Source: an uncultured Lachnospiraceae bacterium (lineage in GTDB: Bacteria > Bacillota > Clostridia > Lachnospirales > Lachnospiraceae). Taken from it: a stretch of 64,000 bases of DNA. The notes below the pieces were generated by a model that saw only the letters and a list, made by a program, of their open reading frames with translations, was not told the origin of the DNA and ran no database searches. The DNA lies in contig CAJTQI010000001.1 of the NCBI GenBank assembly GCA_910578645.1, positions 434,001 through 498,000 on the forward strand, given 5' to 3'. Positions 44,122-53,280 of the stretch are shown here, piece by piece. Both the position numbers and the translations under genes were made by a program. The stretch's first letter is position 1; every line of letters starts with the position of its first letter.

Positions 44122-44811
44122 ATGAGCAAAATATTAATTATAGAAGACGAAGAGGCAATTGCGGACTTAGAGAAAGATTACCTGGAACTGAGTGATTTCC
44201 AGGTGACGATAGAGAATACGGGGGATAAAGGTCTTGAGACTGCATTGTCGGGAGATTTCGACCTGGTTATATTAGATTTGATGTTGCCGGGAGTGGATGG
44301 CTTTGAAGTGTGCAAGAAAATCCGGGAAGATAAGAATATTCCGATTATTATGGTGTCCGCGAAGAAAGATGATATTGATAAAATCAGAGGTCTGGGGCTT
44401 GGAGCAGATGACTATATGACGAAACCTTTCAGTCCGTCCGAGTTGGTGGCAAGAGTGAAAGCACATATGTCACGTTACGACAGACTTGTGGGAAGCAATC
44501 AGAAAATGAACGATATCATAGAAATAAGGGGGCTCAAAATTGATAAGACTGCAAGAAGAGTCTATGTGGACGGGGAAGAAAGAATCTTCACGACGAAGGA
44601 ATTTGACTTACTGACCTTCCTGGCGGAGAACCCAAACCATGTGTATTCTAAGGAAGAACTTTTCCGCGAAATCTGGGATATGGATTCTATCGGCGATATC
44701 GCCACAGTTACCGTGCATATCAAGAAAATTCGGGAAAAGATAGAGTTTGACACCGCCAAGCCCCAGTACATCGAGACAATCTGGGGCGTTGGATATCGTT
44801 TCAAAATATAG
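44122..44811 (+). CDS. OmpR/PhoB-family response regulator
   Basis: A 229-aa protein with receiver domain (1-118; acidic pair 'EDEE', phospho-acceptor Asp in 'LVILDLMLPG', Lys in 'MTKPFS') and a C-terminal winged-helix DNA-binding domain (about 130-229; 'FTTKEFDLLTFLAEN', 'TVTVHIKKIREKIE'). It is paired with the histidine kinase just upstream. Gene order kinase-then-regulator is the reverse of the more common order. Confidence 0.94.
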   Translation: MSKILIIEDEEAIADLEKDYLELSDFQVTIENTGDKGLETALSGDFDLVILDLMLPGVDGFEVCKKIREDKNIPIIMVSAKKDDIDKIRGLGLGADDYMTKPFSPSELVARVKAHMSRYDRLVGSNQKMNDIIEIRGLKIDKTARRVYVDGEERIFTTKEFDLLTFLAENPNHVYSKEELFREIWDMDSIGDIATVTVHIKKIREKIEFDTAKPQYIETIWGVGYRFKI

Positions 44812-44908
44812 ACATGTGGCTAACTGCCATGCACGAGGAATAGCGCGTGGTTAGTAAACAGACGGACACTGGCGTCAAGAATCTATTTTATAAAAGGCAG
44901 AAACGATT

Positions 44909-45736
44909 ATGAACCAGGAACGGATTCTATATGAAGATAAGGATATCATCGTGTGTCATAAGGCCGCAGGGATTGCGACGCAGACGGCCAGAGTCGGTCA
45001 GGCTGATATGGTGAGCGAAGTGTCCAATTATTTAAAGAGCGCACCCTATTTAGGTGTGGTGCACCGCCTTGACCAACCCGTGGAAGGGATTCTTGTGTTT
45101 GCCAAAAATAAACAGGCGGCATCCAAACTGAGCAGGCAGATTACGGAAGGATGTATGGAGAAATATTATTATGCCATGGTCTGCGGATGGACATTCAAGA
45201 GGCAGGACACGCTGACGGATTATTTGCTAAAAGATGGCAGGAGCAATATGTCCCGCATTGTGCCGCCGGAGGTTAAGGATGCCAAGAAAGCAGTGTTGGA
45301 TTACGAAATACCGGAGGAGAATATCTTTTCCTTAGAGAAATATATGGAAAAAGTTCTTGCGAGGAAAGCGTCCGGAAATGAACCTGTTAAGAAAGCTTCC
45401 TGTTTAGGGAATGGCACGGACACAAATACAGTAATAAGAGAAGACGCGGGTTTCAAGGAATGTCCGGAAAAGCCCCGGATTGCCCTCGCCCAGATTAGGC
45501 TTCATACAGGCAGGCATCACCAGATTCGGGTGCAGATGAGTCAGGCAGGGATGAGCCTGTTGGGGGATTACAAGTATGCAGATGCACAGACCGTGAAAAT
45601 ATCGGAACAGATGCACGTGAAGGAGATTGCACTGTGTGCGTACAGGCTCATTGTGCAACATCCTGGAACCGGGAAGCGGATGGAATTTCAGATTCAGCCC
45701 GAGGGAAGATGGTTTCAGGCAGCTATGAACTGGTAA
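44909..45736 (+). CDS. RluA-family pseudouridine synthase
   Basis: A 275-aa protein with the RluA catalytic motif 'HRLDQPVEGILVFAK' (Asp about residue 55; typical 'HRLD'), followed by 'KYYYAMVCG' and, near the end, 'RLHTGRHHQIRVQMS', the second signature motif. It converts uridine to pseudouridine in rRNA or tRNA. It has no S4 domain at the N-terminus. A ~50-residue low-conservation insert (about 150-190) lies between the two halves of the catalytic domain. Substrate RNA not predictable. Confidence 0.9.
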   Translation: MNQERILYEDKDIIVCHKAAGIATQTARVGQADMVSEVSNYLKSAPYLGVVHRLDQPVEGILVFAKNKQAASKLSRQITEGCMEKYYYAMVCGWTFKRQDTLTDYLLKDGRSNMSRIVPPEVKDAKKAVLDYEIPEENIFSLEKYMEKVLARKASGNEPVKKASCLGNGTDTNTVIREDAGFKECPEKPRIALAQIRLHTGRHHQIRVQMSQAGMSLLGDYKYADAQTVKISEQMHVKEIALCAYRLIVQHPGTGKRMEFQIQPEGRWFQAAMNW

Positions 45737-45829
45737 ATTTATACAGCCCACAGGCCGCATAAGAAATTGCGGATGCAGTATACTAGTATATGTTTGGAAA
45801 AGGTGATTGGGAAAGGCATATACGTTTGC

Positions 45830-46897
45830 ATGGGCATGGATAAAGAGACATTATGGAACAATAAACTGATTAAAGTGTGTGTGGTTTTTGCAGGAGTCTG
45901 GTTTTTCTTCCGGTATCTGTTTACGTTGGTCGCGCCGTTCGTGCTTGCTTTTTTGTTGATTACATTGTGTTATCCGTTGCTGGAACGCATACAGCGGCGG
46001 ATTCCGGTTAAGAAAAAATTTCTGGCGGTTGGAATTATCCTTCCGCTTATATTACTTATGATAGGTATTCTCTGGGCAGTTATGATATTGGGAGGAAAAC
46101 AGTTGGATGGGCTTCCTGCGTTTTGCGCACAGGTTGGAGAACAAATCCAGTTGTTTTTTCACGAGTGTTGTTGTGGACTGGACGGCAAGTTTGGCTGGGA
46201 TGGGCAGCAGATTGAGAAATTTGTGGTTGAGAGAATGACAGTTGTGATGGAAAATGTGCAGATTCAGGTGGTGCCGCGGATTCTGTCTTCTTCTTATAAC
46301 TGTTTTAAGGGGATTTTTGCCGCCATCGGATTTCTTGCTATCACCTGTATCGCGGCTTTTCTTCTGGAAAAAGAATATGCACAGATTGTATCAGGCTTAA
46401 AACAGTCAAAAGAGCTGAGGTTAGTCTGGTCGGTGGTGGAAGGAGTTTTGTCTTATATTATAACTTTTATGAAGGCGCAGGGCGTAATTCTTATGATAAT
46501 CAGCATACTATGCAGCGTCACGCTTAGTCTGGCAGGCATCCCGGGCGGGGTGATGTTTGGTATTCTGGCGGGGGTGTTGGATATGCTTCCTTTTATCGGA
46601 ACGGGGATTGTGCTTGTACCGTTGTCCGTATGGCAGCTTTTGAACGGACAGTATATGCAGATGGCGGTATGCCTGATTCTGTACGGGGTATGTATTGTGA
46701 CAAGGGAGATGTTGGAACCGAAACTAATTGGTAAGAGGATTGGCATAGCGCCTGTTTTTATGCTCGTTGCTGTTTATGCGGGCGTGAAGTTGTTTGGTGT
46801 CGGGGGAATTATCAAGGGGCCGCTTGCACTGATTGTCATAGCAGAGATACTCAAGGTAGCAAATCGCCCGGATGCCTGTTCTGCCGACGGGATGTAG
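45830..46897 (+). CDS. AI-2E/YtvI-family membrane transporter-like protein
   Basis: About 355 aa and 7-8 membrane helices. The family signature is 'LAGIPGGVMFGILAGVLDMLPFIGTGIVLVP' (seen in parts: 'GILAGVLDMLPFIGTG'), followed by 'EPKLIGKRIGIAPVFML'. These match the AI-2E/PerM family, of which YtvI is the sporulation-associated member in Firmicutes. The frame is open from a TTG at 45767, but ATG at 45830 places the first helix near the N-terminus as in relatives; GGGAAAGG is 14 bases ahead, so the start is uncertain. Transported substrate unknown. Confidence 0.82.
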   Translation: MGMDKETLWNNKLIKVCVVFAGVWFFFRYLFTLVAPFVLAFLLITLCYPLLERIQRRIPVKKKFLAVGIILPLILLMIGILWAVMILGGKQLDGLPAFCAQVGEQIQLFFHECCCGLDGKFGWDGQQIEKFVVERMTVVMENVQIQVVPRILSSSYNCFKGIFAAIGFLAITCIAAFLLEKEYAQIVSGLKQSKELRLVWSVVEGVLSYIITFMKAQGVILMIISILCSVTLSLAGIPGGVMFGILAGVLDMLPFIGTGIVLVPLSVWQLLNGQYMQMAVCLILYGVCIVTREMLEPKLIGKRIGIAPVFMLVAVYAGVKLFGVGGIIKGPLALIVIAEILKVANRPDACSADGM

Positions 46898-47003
46898 CGG
46901 TTTAGCCGAAACCGGACTGTTGCGACAGGGGCCGGTGTGTAAAGCAGAGATAATTTGACGAAAGCGCCGCATTCTATTATGATGAGTCTATGGTAAAAAA
47001 ATT

Positions 47004-48689
47004 TTGGGGCAAAAGCGGGCAGGAGCAGTGGTTATACGAAGGGCGGATAAAGACACACAAAATCAGGACAGGATGACTTCTCACAGTGAGGCAGGACGTT
47101 GGCACGGGGATATCTGCCAGGGAATCATCATGGCCTATTTCCTTGTAATGACAGTTATTTATCCCTTCTATGCCCCGGGCGGTTATGCGCGCATTGGAGA
47201 AGTGAAATATGCGTTTTTCCGCAATATTACCCTGGTTACGTTGGCTGTCATGGCGGCAGTCATTATTCTTTCTGTGCTTGTGCGGCGGGACTGGGAGTGG
47301 GTGGTAAGAAATTACAGGCAGATGTCGGTGACAGATTGGTTTGCCTATGGCTATTTTGCGGTTGTTCTGCTATCGTACTTGTGTTCAACGTATAAAAGGG
47401 ATGCTTTATGGGGAGCGGAAGGATGGTATATGGGCGCCGTTACCCAGATAATGTTTGTGTTACTCTATTTCTTCTTTTCCCGCTATTTCCAATACAATTT
47501 AAAATGGATTGGTTTGTGTCTCCTTGCGGCATCGGGTGTTTTTGTCCTTGGCATATGTAACAGCTATTCGTTCTATCCGATTCAAATGGAAGGGCAGGGA
47601 GAAGGGTTTATTTCCACCCTTGGCAACATCAATTGGTTCTGCGGATATTGGTCAGTGACGGCTCCTCTTGGCATGACATTATATTGGTGCAGCAAGAACG
47701 GAAAGATACGCTTTTTTACAGGAATCTATAGTGTGATTGCCATGGTTGCCGGAATCACCCAGGGCAGCAGCAGCGCTTATTTAGTCTTTATCGTACTTCT
47801 CCTGACGTTGTGCATTTTGTCGTTTCAGGATAACAGGAGATTTTACCGTTTCCTGGAGCTTTGTATGATGTTTGCATTGAGCTGTCAGACAGCCGGCCTT
47901 TTGTTGTATCTGCCAGGTTTTACATACAATTATATGTATTACGGGCCGGATGGGAAGTCGGGCGTCATGGCGTTTGTGTGGAACGGCAACGGGATAGGGT
48001 GGATACTTTTTGCCCTGATTGTGGGCTATGCTTTATGCAGAATCTTGGAGCGGCGCGGATGTTTCCGTATTGAAAAGCACAGATGGCTGTGGACAATCCT
48101 GAGCGTGGTGGTTGTCGTGGTGATATGCGTGGTAGTATTTTTTATCCTGATTGACAACAAAGTATTGTATTTTAGGGAAGTGCCGTTTACGGTGGAGCGG
48201 GATGGCTATCTGGAACTGGTATTTGACGAGGATTGGGGTAATGGCAGAGGAGCAACATGGAATTGCGGTATAGAGGCTTACCGCAGCATGGATACGGTGC
48301 ATAAGATGATTGGCGTGGGACCGGACTGCTTCTCGGATTACATATATGACAAACCGGAACTGGCGCAGAAGCTGGGGGACAGATTTGTGAATTTAAGACT
48401 GACCAATGCCCACAATGAGCAGCTTACTACATTGGTAAACGTAGGCGTGCTAGGGTGGCTGTGCTATATGGGAATTTTTGTGACAGCGTTTGTGAGGTAT
48501 GTCAGAAGAGGGAAGGGACAGTTGTTGTTATATCCATGTGCGATATGTATACTGGCATATACCATACATAATCTGGTCAGTTTCCAACAGGTGTTAAGCA
48601 CGCCTTATGTCTTTATGATATTGGGGATTGGTGAAAAACTTTGTCGGAATACACAAGAGGGAACAGTAGATGAGGATTCAGGCAGATAG
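47004..48689 (+). CDS. O-antigen ligase/polymerase-like membrane protein 1
   Basis: A 561-aa (maximum) multi-pass membrane protein with about 12 helices and a Wzy_C/O-antigen-ligase-type loop ('DEDWGNGRGATWNCGIEAYR', 'GVGPDCFSDY', 'AHNEQLTTLVNVGVLG'). Family members join or polymerise undecaprenyl-linked glycans. In Gram-positives they act on cell-wall glycopolymers or capsule. The start is unclear: TTG at 47004 has no good ribosome binding site, and GTG at 47028 or ATG at 47073 are alternatives. It overlaps the next gene by 20 bases. Confidence 0.8.
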   Translation: MGQKRAGAVVIRRADKDTQNQDRMTSHSEAGRWHGDICQGIIMAYFLVMTVIYPFYAPGGYARIGEVKYAFFRNITLVTLAVMAAVIILSVLVRRDWEWVVRNYRQMSVTDWFAYGYFAVVLLSYLCSTYKRDALWGAEGWYMGAVTQIMFVLLYFFFSRYFQYNLKWIGLCLLAASGVFVLGICNSYSFYPIQMEGQGEGFISTLGNINWFCGYWSVTAPLGMTLYWCSKNGKIRFFTGIYSVIAMVAGITQGSSSAYLVFIVLLLTLCILSFQDNRRFYRFLELCMMFALSCQTAGLLLYLPGFTYNYMYYGPDGKSGVMAFVWNGNGIGWILFALIVGYALCRILERRGCFRIEKHRWLWTILSVVVVVVICVVVFFILIDNKVLYFREVPFTVERDGYLELVFDEDWGNGRGATWNCGIEAYRSMDTVHKMIGVGPDCFSDYIYDKPELAQKLGDRFVNLRLTNAHNEQLTTLVNVGVLGWLCYMGIFVTAFVRYVRRGKGQLLLYPCAICILAYTIHNLVSFQQVLSTPYVFMILGIGEKLCRNTQEGTVDEDSGR

Positions 48690-50271
48690 GTTCAAAAATA
48701 TGCGGAGGGGGACGTATGAGGCAGAAGGAGGCGTAGCAGTTACAGGCAGAATCATGGAATATCTGGTTGCCATGGTTGCCGTTATACTATGTATTGTTGT
48801 GCCGCTGTATGCAAAAGACGGCTATTATCAAATCGGAAATGCAAAATTTGCCGCATACAAGACGGTGATGACGGGCGGCAGTATCTTGCTCATTGTGGCG
48901 GTAATGCCGTATCTTTTTTTCCGGTGCAAGGAACATAGGAAAGTATGTCTGTCTGTCACGGACCGGTTCGTTCTTGCCTACGCGCTTCTTACAGGAATTT
49001 CCGTAATCTCCGGCGGGTTTTATGAAGATGTCGTATGGGGTAGTTTCGGTTGGAATATGGGATTGATGTCTCAGGCCAGTTTCGTACTACTCTACTTCTT
49101 TTTGTCCAGGTTTGGCAGGTATGGGCGGGTAATTATCACGGTGCTGTGTGGGGTGGCAGGTATTGTATATGGAATCGGTATTCTGCATCGTATGATGTTT
49201 GACCCCATTGGTTTTTATGAGGGCTTAGAGAATTACCAGAAAGCGCAGTTTTTGTCCACTCTAGGGCAGGCCACATGGTATGGAAGTTTTCTGGCGGTGA
49301 CGCTTCCTGTGGGCATTGGGGTTTTTATCCACTGCGAACAGAGAGTGTGGAAGATTTTAAGCGCAATCTATATGACATTGGGGTTTTGTACGCTGGTAAC
49401 ACAGAACAGCGACAGCGCGTATTTTGCGTTGGCGGGAGCGCTTGTCCTTCTGTTTGTCACTTCGGCGGAGGCGCAGCCTTGTATGTGCAGGTTTATGGGA
49501 GTGCTCACACTCTTTTTCGGGGCCGGGAAAATAATGTATTTTCTGATGCAGATTCACCCGAACCCGGATTTGGAGGTTGATTTTATTACGAATATTATGT
49601 GGACTTCGAAAGTGACTTGGATTTTGCTTTTTGCTTGTTTTGCAACTACGATTGCTTTGTATGTTGCGGAGACAGGCGGCAGGAAAAGTAAAGGCAGTCT
49701 AAAAAAGGTGAAAGGGGCAGTCACGGTGCCTGTTTTTTCGATAGGGGCTGTGGCAGGGATTGTTTTGGTCATATTTCTGCAGGCGCAGGGGGCATTGCCG
49801 GAGGCAATTTCTAAGCGGTTGGATACTATTTCATATTTTAACTGGAACGACGATTGGGGTAATGGGAGAGGCAGGATTTGGCGGTTTAGTGCGAAGGTAT
49901 TTTCGGAAGAAAATGTTTCCCATAAACTCTTTGGAGTGGGTCCGGACGGGTTTTGTAGTTATGTATCCGCTTACCATGGTGAAGAGGAAGAGTTGCTTTG
50001 GGGAGAGAAGATGTTGACCAATGCCCATAATGAATGGTTAAATATTCTTATTAACGGCGGCATCCTGGGAGCCGCGGCGTACTTGGGAATTTATGTGACG
50101 GCAATCCGCGGGTGCCTGCGTGACGTTAAGAGAGACATTTTACTTGCATGTATCGCCGCGGCGGTGGTGTCGTATATGTGCTACAATTTTTTCTGTTACC
50201 AACAGGTACTGTGCACGCCGTTTATTTTTATTTTGATTGGACTTGGGGAATATATATTAAGGAGGACATAA
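48670..50271 (+). CDS. O-antigen ligase/polymerase-like membrane protein 2
   Basis: A 533-aa multi-pass membrane protein, diverged paralogue of the protein encoded just upstream. Conserved loop is the same: 'NDDWGNGRGRIWRF', 'GVGPDGFCSY', 'AHNEWLNILINGGILG'. GAGGGA seven bases before ATG, which lies within the preceding gene, so translation is coupled. Its stop (TAATG) overlaps the start of the NahK-like kinase gene. Two such enzymes side by side suggest handling of two glycans or a two-subunit enzyme. Confidence 0.85.
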   Translation: MRIQADRFKNMRRGTYEAEGGVAVTGRIMEYLVAMVAVILCIVVPLYAKDGYYQIGNAKFAAYKTVMTGGSILLIVAVMPYLFFRCKEHRKVCLSVTDRFVLAYALLTGISVISGGFYEDVVWGSFGWNMGLMSQASFVLLYFFLSRFGRYGRVIITVLCGVAGIVYGIGILHRMMFDPIGFYEGLENYQKAQFLSTLGQATWYGSFLAVTLPVGIGVFIHCEQRVWKILSAIYMTLGFCTLVTQNSDSAYFALAGALVLLFVTSAEAQPCMCRFMGVLTLFFGAGKIMYFLMQIHPNPDLEVDFITNIMWTSKVTWILLFACFATTIALYVAETGGRKSKGSLKKVKGAVTVPVFSIGAVAGIVLVIFLQAQGALPEAISKRLDTISYFNWNDDWGNGRGRIWRFSAKVFSEENVSHKLFGVGPDGFCSYVSAYHGEEEELLWGEKMLTNAHNEWLNILINGGILGAAAYLGIYVTAIRGCLRDVKRDILLACIAAAVVSYMCYNFFCYQQVLCTPFIFILIGLGEYILRRT

Positions 50272-51347
50272 TGGAAGGATTATTGGAAAAGAAAGAGATT
50301 CTTAAGCAGTTTCAACTGGAAGGCGAAGTCATAGAGTTAAAGCCCTATGGCAGCGGCCACATCAACAAGACATTTCTCGTTATCATGGAGGGTGGGGAAA
50401 GATATGTCCTGCAGGAGATTAACAGAAATATTTTCCATGATACGGCAGGATTGATGGAAAATGTAGTGAATGTCACATCCTATCTTAAGGATAAAATTGC
50501 GAAAGAGGGAGGGGAGCCTGACAGAGAGACCCTGACTGTAATTCCTACTGTGCAAGGCGGGTACTATTACAGAGATAGGGCAGGCAACGACTGGAGAGTC
50601 TACAGGTGCATTGACAGAATCATAACGCTTGACCAGGCACAGACACCGGAAGATTTCAGGGAAAGCGGCAGAGCATTCGGAAATTTCCAGGCACAGCTTG
50701 CGGATTACCCTGCACAGACTTTACATGAGACGATACCGGATTTCCATAATACGCCCAAGCGGTATTTGGCTTTTGAAAAGGCGGTGGAAGAGGATATCTG
50801 CGGCAGGGCAGCGTCTGTGGCGGAGGAGATTGCGTTTATCAGAGCGCGTAAGGATGAGATATCAATCCTGGCAGGGCTTTTGGATAAAGGGGAGCTGCCG
50901 CTTCGGATAACGCACAATGACACGAAGCTGAACAATGTCCTGTTGGACGAAGAGACGCATAAGGCAGTGTGCATCGTCGATTTAGACACGATTATGCCGG
51001 GGCTGTGCGCCTATGATTTCGGGGACGCCATCCGTTTCGGCGCCAATACGGCGGTGGAGGACGAACCGGATATCGGTAAAGTTTCACTTTCGCTGGAGCT
51101 GTACCGGGCGTATGCGGAAGGTTTCCTGGAGGGATGCGGCGGGAGACTTACGCCGAAGGAAATTGAACTGCTTCCCTTGGGCGCAAAGACAATCACAATA
51201 GAACAGGGCATACGTTTCCTTACGGATTATCTGCAGGGGGATACTTATTACCATACGGAGCGGGAAGGTCAAAACCTGGACCGCTGCCGGACACAGCTTG
51301 CCCTTGTGGTGGATATGGAGAAGAAGTGGGAGCAGATGGCAGTTTAA
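50271..51347 (+). CDS. NahK-like N-acetylhexosamine 1-kinase (aminoglycoside phosphotransferase fold)
   Basis: A 358-aa soluble kinase. ATG at 50271 has AGGAGG seven bases ahead, and the stop of the previous gene overlaps it by one base. Motifs of the APH/choline kinase fold: catalytic 'RITHNDTKLNNVLLD' (about 209-223) and metal-binding 'VDLDTIMPG' (about 234-242). The N-terminal 'PYGSGHINKTFLV' matches N-acetylhexosamine 1-kinases, which make GlcNAc/GalNAc-1-phosphate for sugar salvage. The link to glycan-ligase genes upstream supports a sugar substrate. Confidence 0.85.
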   Translation: MEGLLEKKEILKQFQLEGEVIELKPYGSGHINKTFLVIMEGGERYVLQEINRNIFHDTAGLMENVVNVTSYLKDKIAKEGGEPDRETLTVIPTVQGGYYYRDRAGNDWRVYRCIDRIITLDQAQTPEDFRESGRAFGNFQAQLADYPAQTLHETIPDFHNTPKRYLAFEKAVEEDICGRAASVAEEIAFIRARKDEISILAGLLDKGELPLRITHNDTKLNNVLLDEETHKAVCIVDLDTIMPGLCAYDFGDAIRFGANTAVEDEPDIGKVSLSLELYRAYAEGFLEGCGGRLTPKEIELLPLGAKTITIEQGIRFLTDYLQGDTYYHTEREGQNLDRCRTQLALVVDMEKKWEQMAV

Positions 51348-51387
51348 GGTGGAAATGTGAGATGTCTGTAACTTTGAAAACTCTCGG

Positions 51388-51416
51388 TTGACAAATCACC
51401 GATACGCGACTAGAAT
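51388..51416 (+). promoter_or_regulatory. Promoter of the proS T-box transcript
   Basis: TTGACA (51388-51393), 17-base spacer, TAGAAT (51411-51416). Consensus sigma-A promoter directly before the T-box leader. Confidence 0.85.
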
Positions 51417-51668
51417 AAAGAAAACCAGAGCATCAAACGAGACGTGGCGAAGAAGAGAATAGTACGGAGATGGAATGTGACAGAGAGAGGGCTTAAGGTG
51501 GAATGTCCTTACAGGAAGTGTCCGGAACCGGCCTCGGAGCCCTGCGTGATAAGCGCAGCGTAGCACCGGCGATAACGGTATGAAAAGAGAGTATGCGTAT
51601 GCATATTAATCAGGGTGGTACCGCCGAGATTTCGGTCCCTTATGGGACGGAAATTTTGGCGGTTTTTT
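51417..51668 (+). promoter_or_regulatory. T-box riboswitch leader for proS
   Basis: A long leader with the T-box signature AGGGTGGTACCGCCG (51612-51626), whose GGT-A-CC core pairs with the acceptor end of uncharged tRNA. The 5' part contains the stem I-type sequence AGAAGAGAATAGTACGG and GAGAGAGGGCTTAAGGTGG. The competing terminator follows directly. Transcription should read through when tRNA-Pro is uncharged. The proline specifier codon could not be assigned by eye. Confidence 0.88.
51621..51668 (+). terminator. T-box regulated intrinsic terminator
   Basis: CCGCCGAGATTTCGGTCCC, 4-base loop, GGGACGGAAATTTTGGCGG, then six T. The left arm overlaps the T-box antiterminator sequence, so formation is mutually exclusive. 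Confidence 0.9.
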
Positions 51669-51669
51669 G

Positions 51670-51757
51670 ATTCCCGCGGGCAACGAGCCAGGCAGACGTG
51701 CTTGCACGGATATTTGGCGACTGCCGCGAGGGTTACATACCCCGTTGCTTGCAGCGG
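51670..51757. repeat. Dispersed 88-bp intergenic repeat, copy 2
   Basis: Same length as copy 1 at 25924-26011 and about three quarters identical. It lies between the T-box terminator and the proS start codon, so it is part of the proS 5' untranslated region and starts at the first base after the T-run. The GTGCTTGCAC stem replaces the longer hairpin of copy 1. No coding capacity. Confidence 0.8.
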
Positions 51758-51792
51758 GGGTGTTGACTACAGGGCATAAGGAGGAAAAAGAG

Positions 51793-53223
51793 ATGGCCGA
51801 CAAGAAGTTAGTGGAAGCGATTACTTCCATGGAAGAGGATTTCGCACAGTGGTATACCGATGTGGTCAAGAAAGCAGAACTGTTGGACTATACCAGTATT
51901 AAGGGGTGCATGGTATTCAAACCGGCGGGTTATGCAATCTGGGAGTTGATTCAACAGCAGATGGATGCCATGTTTAAGGCGACAGGCGTGCAGAACGTGT
52001 ATCTGCCTATGTTTATTCCCGAGAGCCTTTTGAATAAAGAGAAAGACCATGTGGAGGGATTTGCGCCGGAGGTGGCGTGGGTAACCCATGGCGGGCAGCA
52101 GCCTTTACAGGAGCGGCTGTGTGTAAGGCCTACTTCGGAGACATTGTTCTGTGATTATTATAAAAATGTAGTACAGTCTTACCGCGACCTGCCTCAGCTA
52201 TGTAACCAGTGGTGTTCTGTTGTACGCTGGGAGAAGGAGACGAGACCTTTTTTGCGCAGCCGTGAGTTCTTATGGCAAGAGGGGCATACTGCACATGCCA
52301 CAGCACAGGAAGCGGAAGAGCGGACAATCCGGATGCTTAACGTATATGCTGATTTTTGCGAGCAGGTTTTGGCGATTCCTGTCATAAAAGGGCGCAAGAC
52401 CGAGAAGGAGAAATTTGCAGGGGCGACGGCCACCTATACGATTGAGGCATTGATGCATGACGGCAAGGCGCTGCAGTCCGGCACGAGCCATAATTTCGGG
52501 GATGGCTTTGCCAAGGCGTTTGGGATTCAGTTTACGGATAAGGATAATACGTTAAAACATGTACACCAGACTTCGTGGGGCACCACGACCCGACTGATTG
52601 GCGCGGTAATCATGGTGCACGGCGACAACTCCGGTTTGGTACTGCCTCCCAGGATTGCGCCTACCCAGATTATGATTATACCCATTCAACAGAAGAAAGA
52701 GGGCGTGTTAAATAAGGCATATGAGCTGAGAGACAAGTTAAGCAATTTCCGCGTGAAAGTGGATGATGCGGATAAGAGCCCCGGCTGGAAGTTCTCAGAG
52801 CAGGAGATGCGCGGTATTCCTATCCGTGTGGAAATCGGGCCTAAAGATATCGAGGCGAACAAGTGTGTCATCTGCCGCCGTGATACGAGGGAGAAGATTG
52901 AAGTTTCTCTGGATGAACTGGAAGCCAAGGCAGGGGAAATTCTTGAGAAAATACAGTCCGAGATGTTGGAGCGTGCCAGGACGCACAGGGACAGCCATAC
53001 CTATGTGGCAAAGGACATGGAAGAGTTCCGCAAACTGTTTATGGAGAAGTCCGGTTTCGTCAAGGCGATGTGGTGCGGTGAGCAGGCTTGCGAAGACCAG
53101 ATTAAAGAGGAGCTGGCCGTTACAAGCCGATGCATGCCTTTTGAACAGGAGGAAATTAGCAGTACTTGTGTGTGCTGTGGTAAACCTGCGAAGAAGATGG
53201 TATATTGGGGCAGGGCATACTAA
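51793..53223 (+). CDS. proS: Prolyl-tRNA synthetase, type 3 (archaeal/eukaryotic-like)
   Basis: A 476-aa class II synthetase. GAGG lies ahead of ATG at 51793; the open frame before it is T-box and repeat sequence. Motif 2 region 'RPFLRSREFLWQEGHTAHAT' is conserved, with 'RPTSETLFCDYY' upstream. The C-terminal domain ends with Cys residues for zinc ('CVICRRD', 'CVCCGKPAKK') and the typical final Tyr ('YWGRAY'). It attaches proline to tRNA-Pro. The shorter type lacks the bacterial editing insertion. Confidence 0.95.
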   Translation: MADKKLVEAITSMEEDFAQWYTDVVKKAELLDYTSIKGCMVFKPAGYAIWELIQQQMDAMFKATGVQNVYLPMFIPESLLNKEKDHVEGFAPEVAWVTHGGQQPLQERLCVRPTSETLFCDYYKNVVQSYRDLPQLCNQWCSVVRWEKETRPFLRSREFLWQEGHTAHATAQEAEERTIRMLNVYADFCEQVLAIPVIKGRKTEKEKFAGATATYTIEALMHDGKALQSGTSHNFGDGFAKAFGIQFTDKDNTLKHVHQTSWGTTTRLIGAVIMVHGDNSGLVLPPRIAPTQIMIIPIQQKKEGVLNKAYELRDKLSNFRVKVDDADKSPGWKFSEQEMRGIPIRVEIGPKDIEANKCVICRRDTREKIEVSLDELEAKAGEILEKIQSEMLERARTHRDSHTYVAKDMEEFRKLFMEKSGFVKAMWCGEQACEDQIKEELAVTSRCMPFEQEEISSTCVCCGKPAKKMVYWGRAY

Positions 53224-53280
53224 GAAGATGTTTGCGCCTGTATCCAACCGTGCAGGCAAAGTAAGAATGGAGGGTTTAAG

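Noticed and set aside
51667..51792. Upstream extension of the prolyl-tRNA synthetase frame
   Set aside because: It is made of terminator T-run and the 88-base repeat; the normal ProRS start with a ribosome binding site is at 51793.
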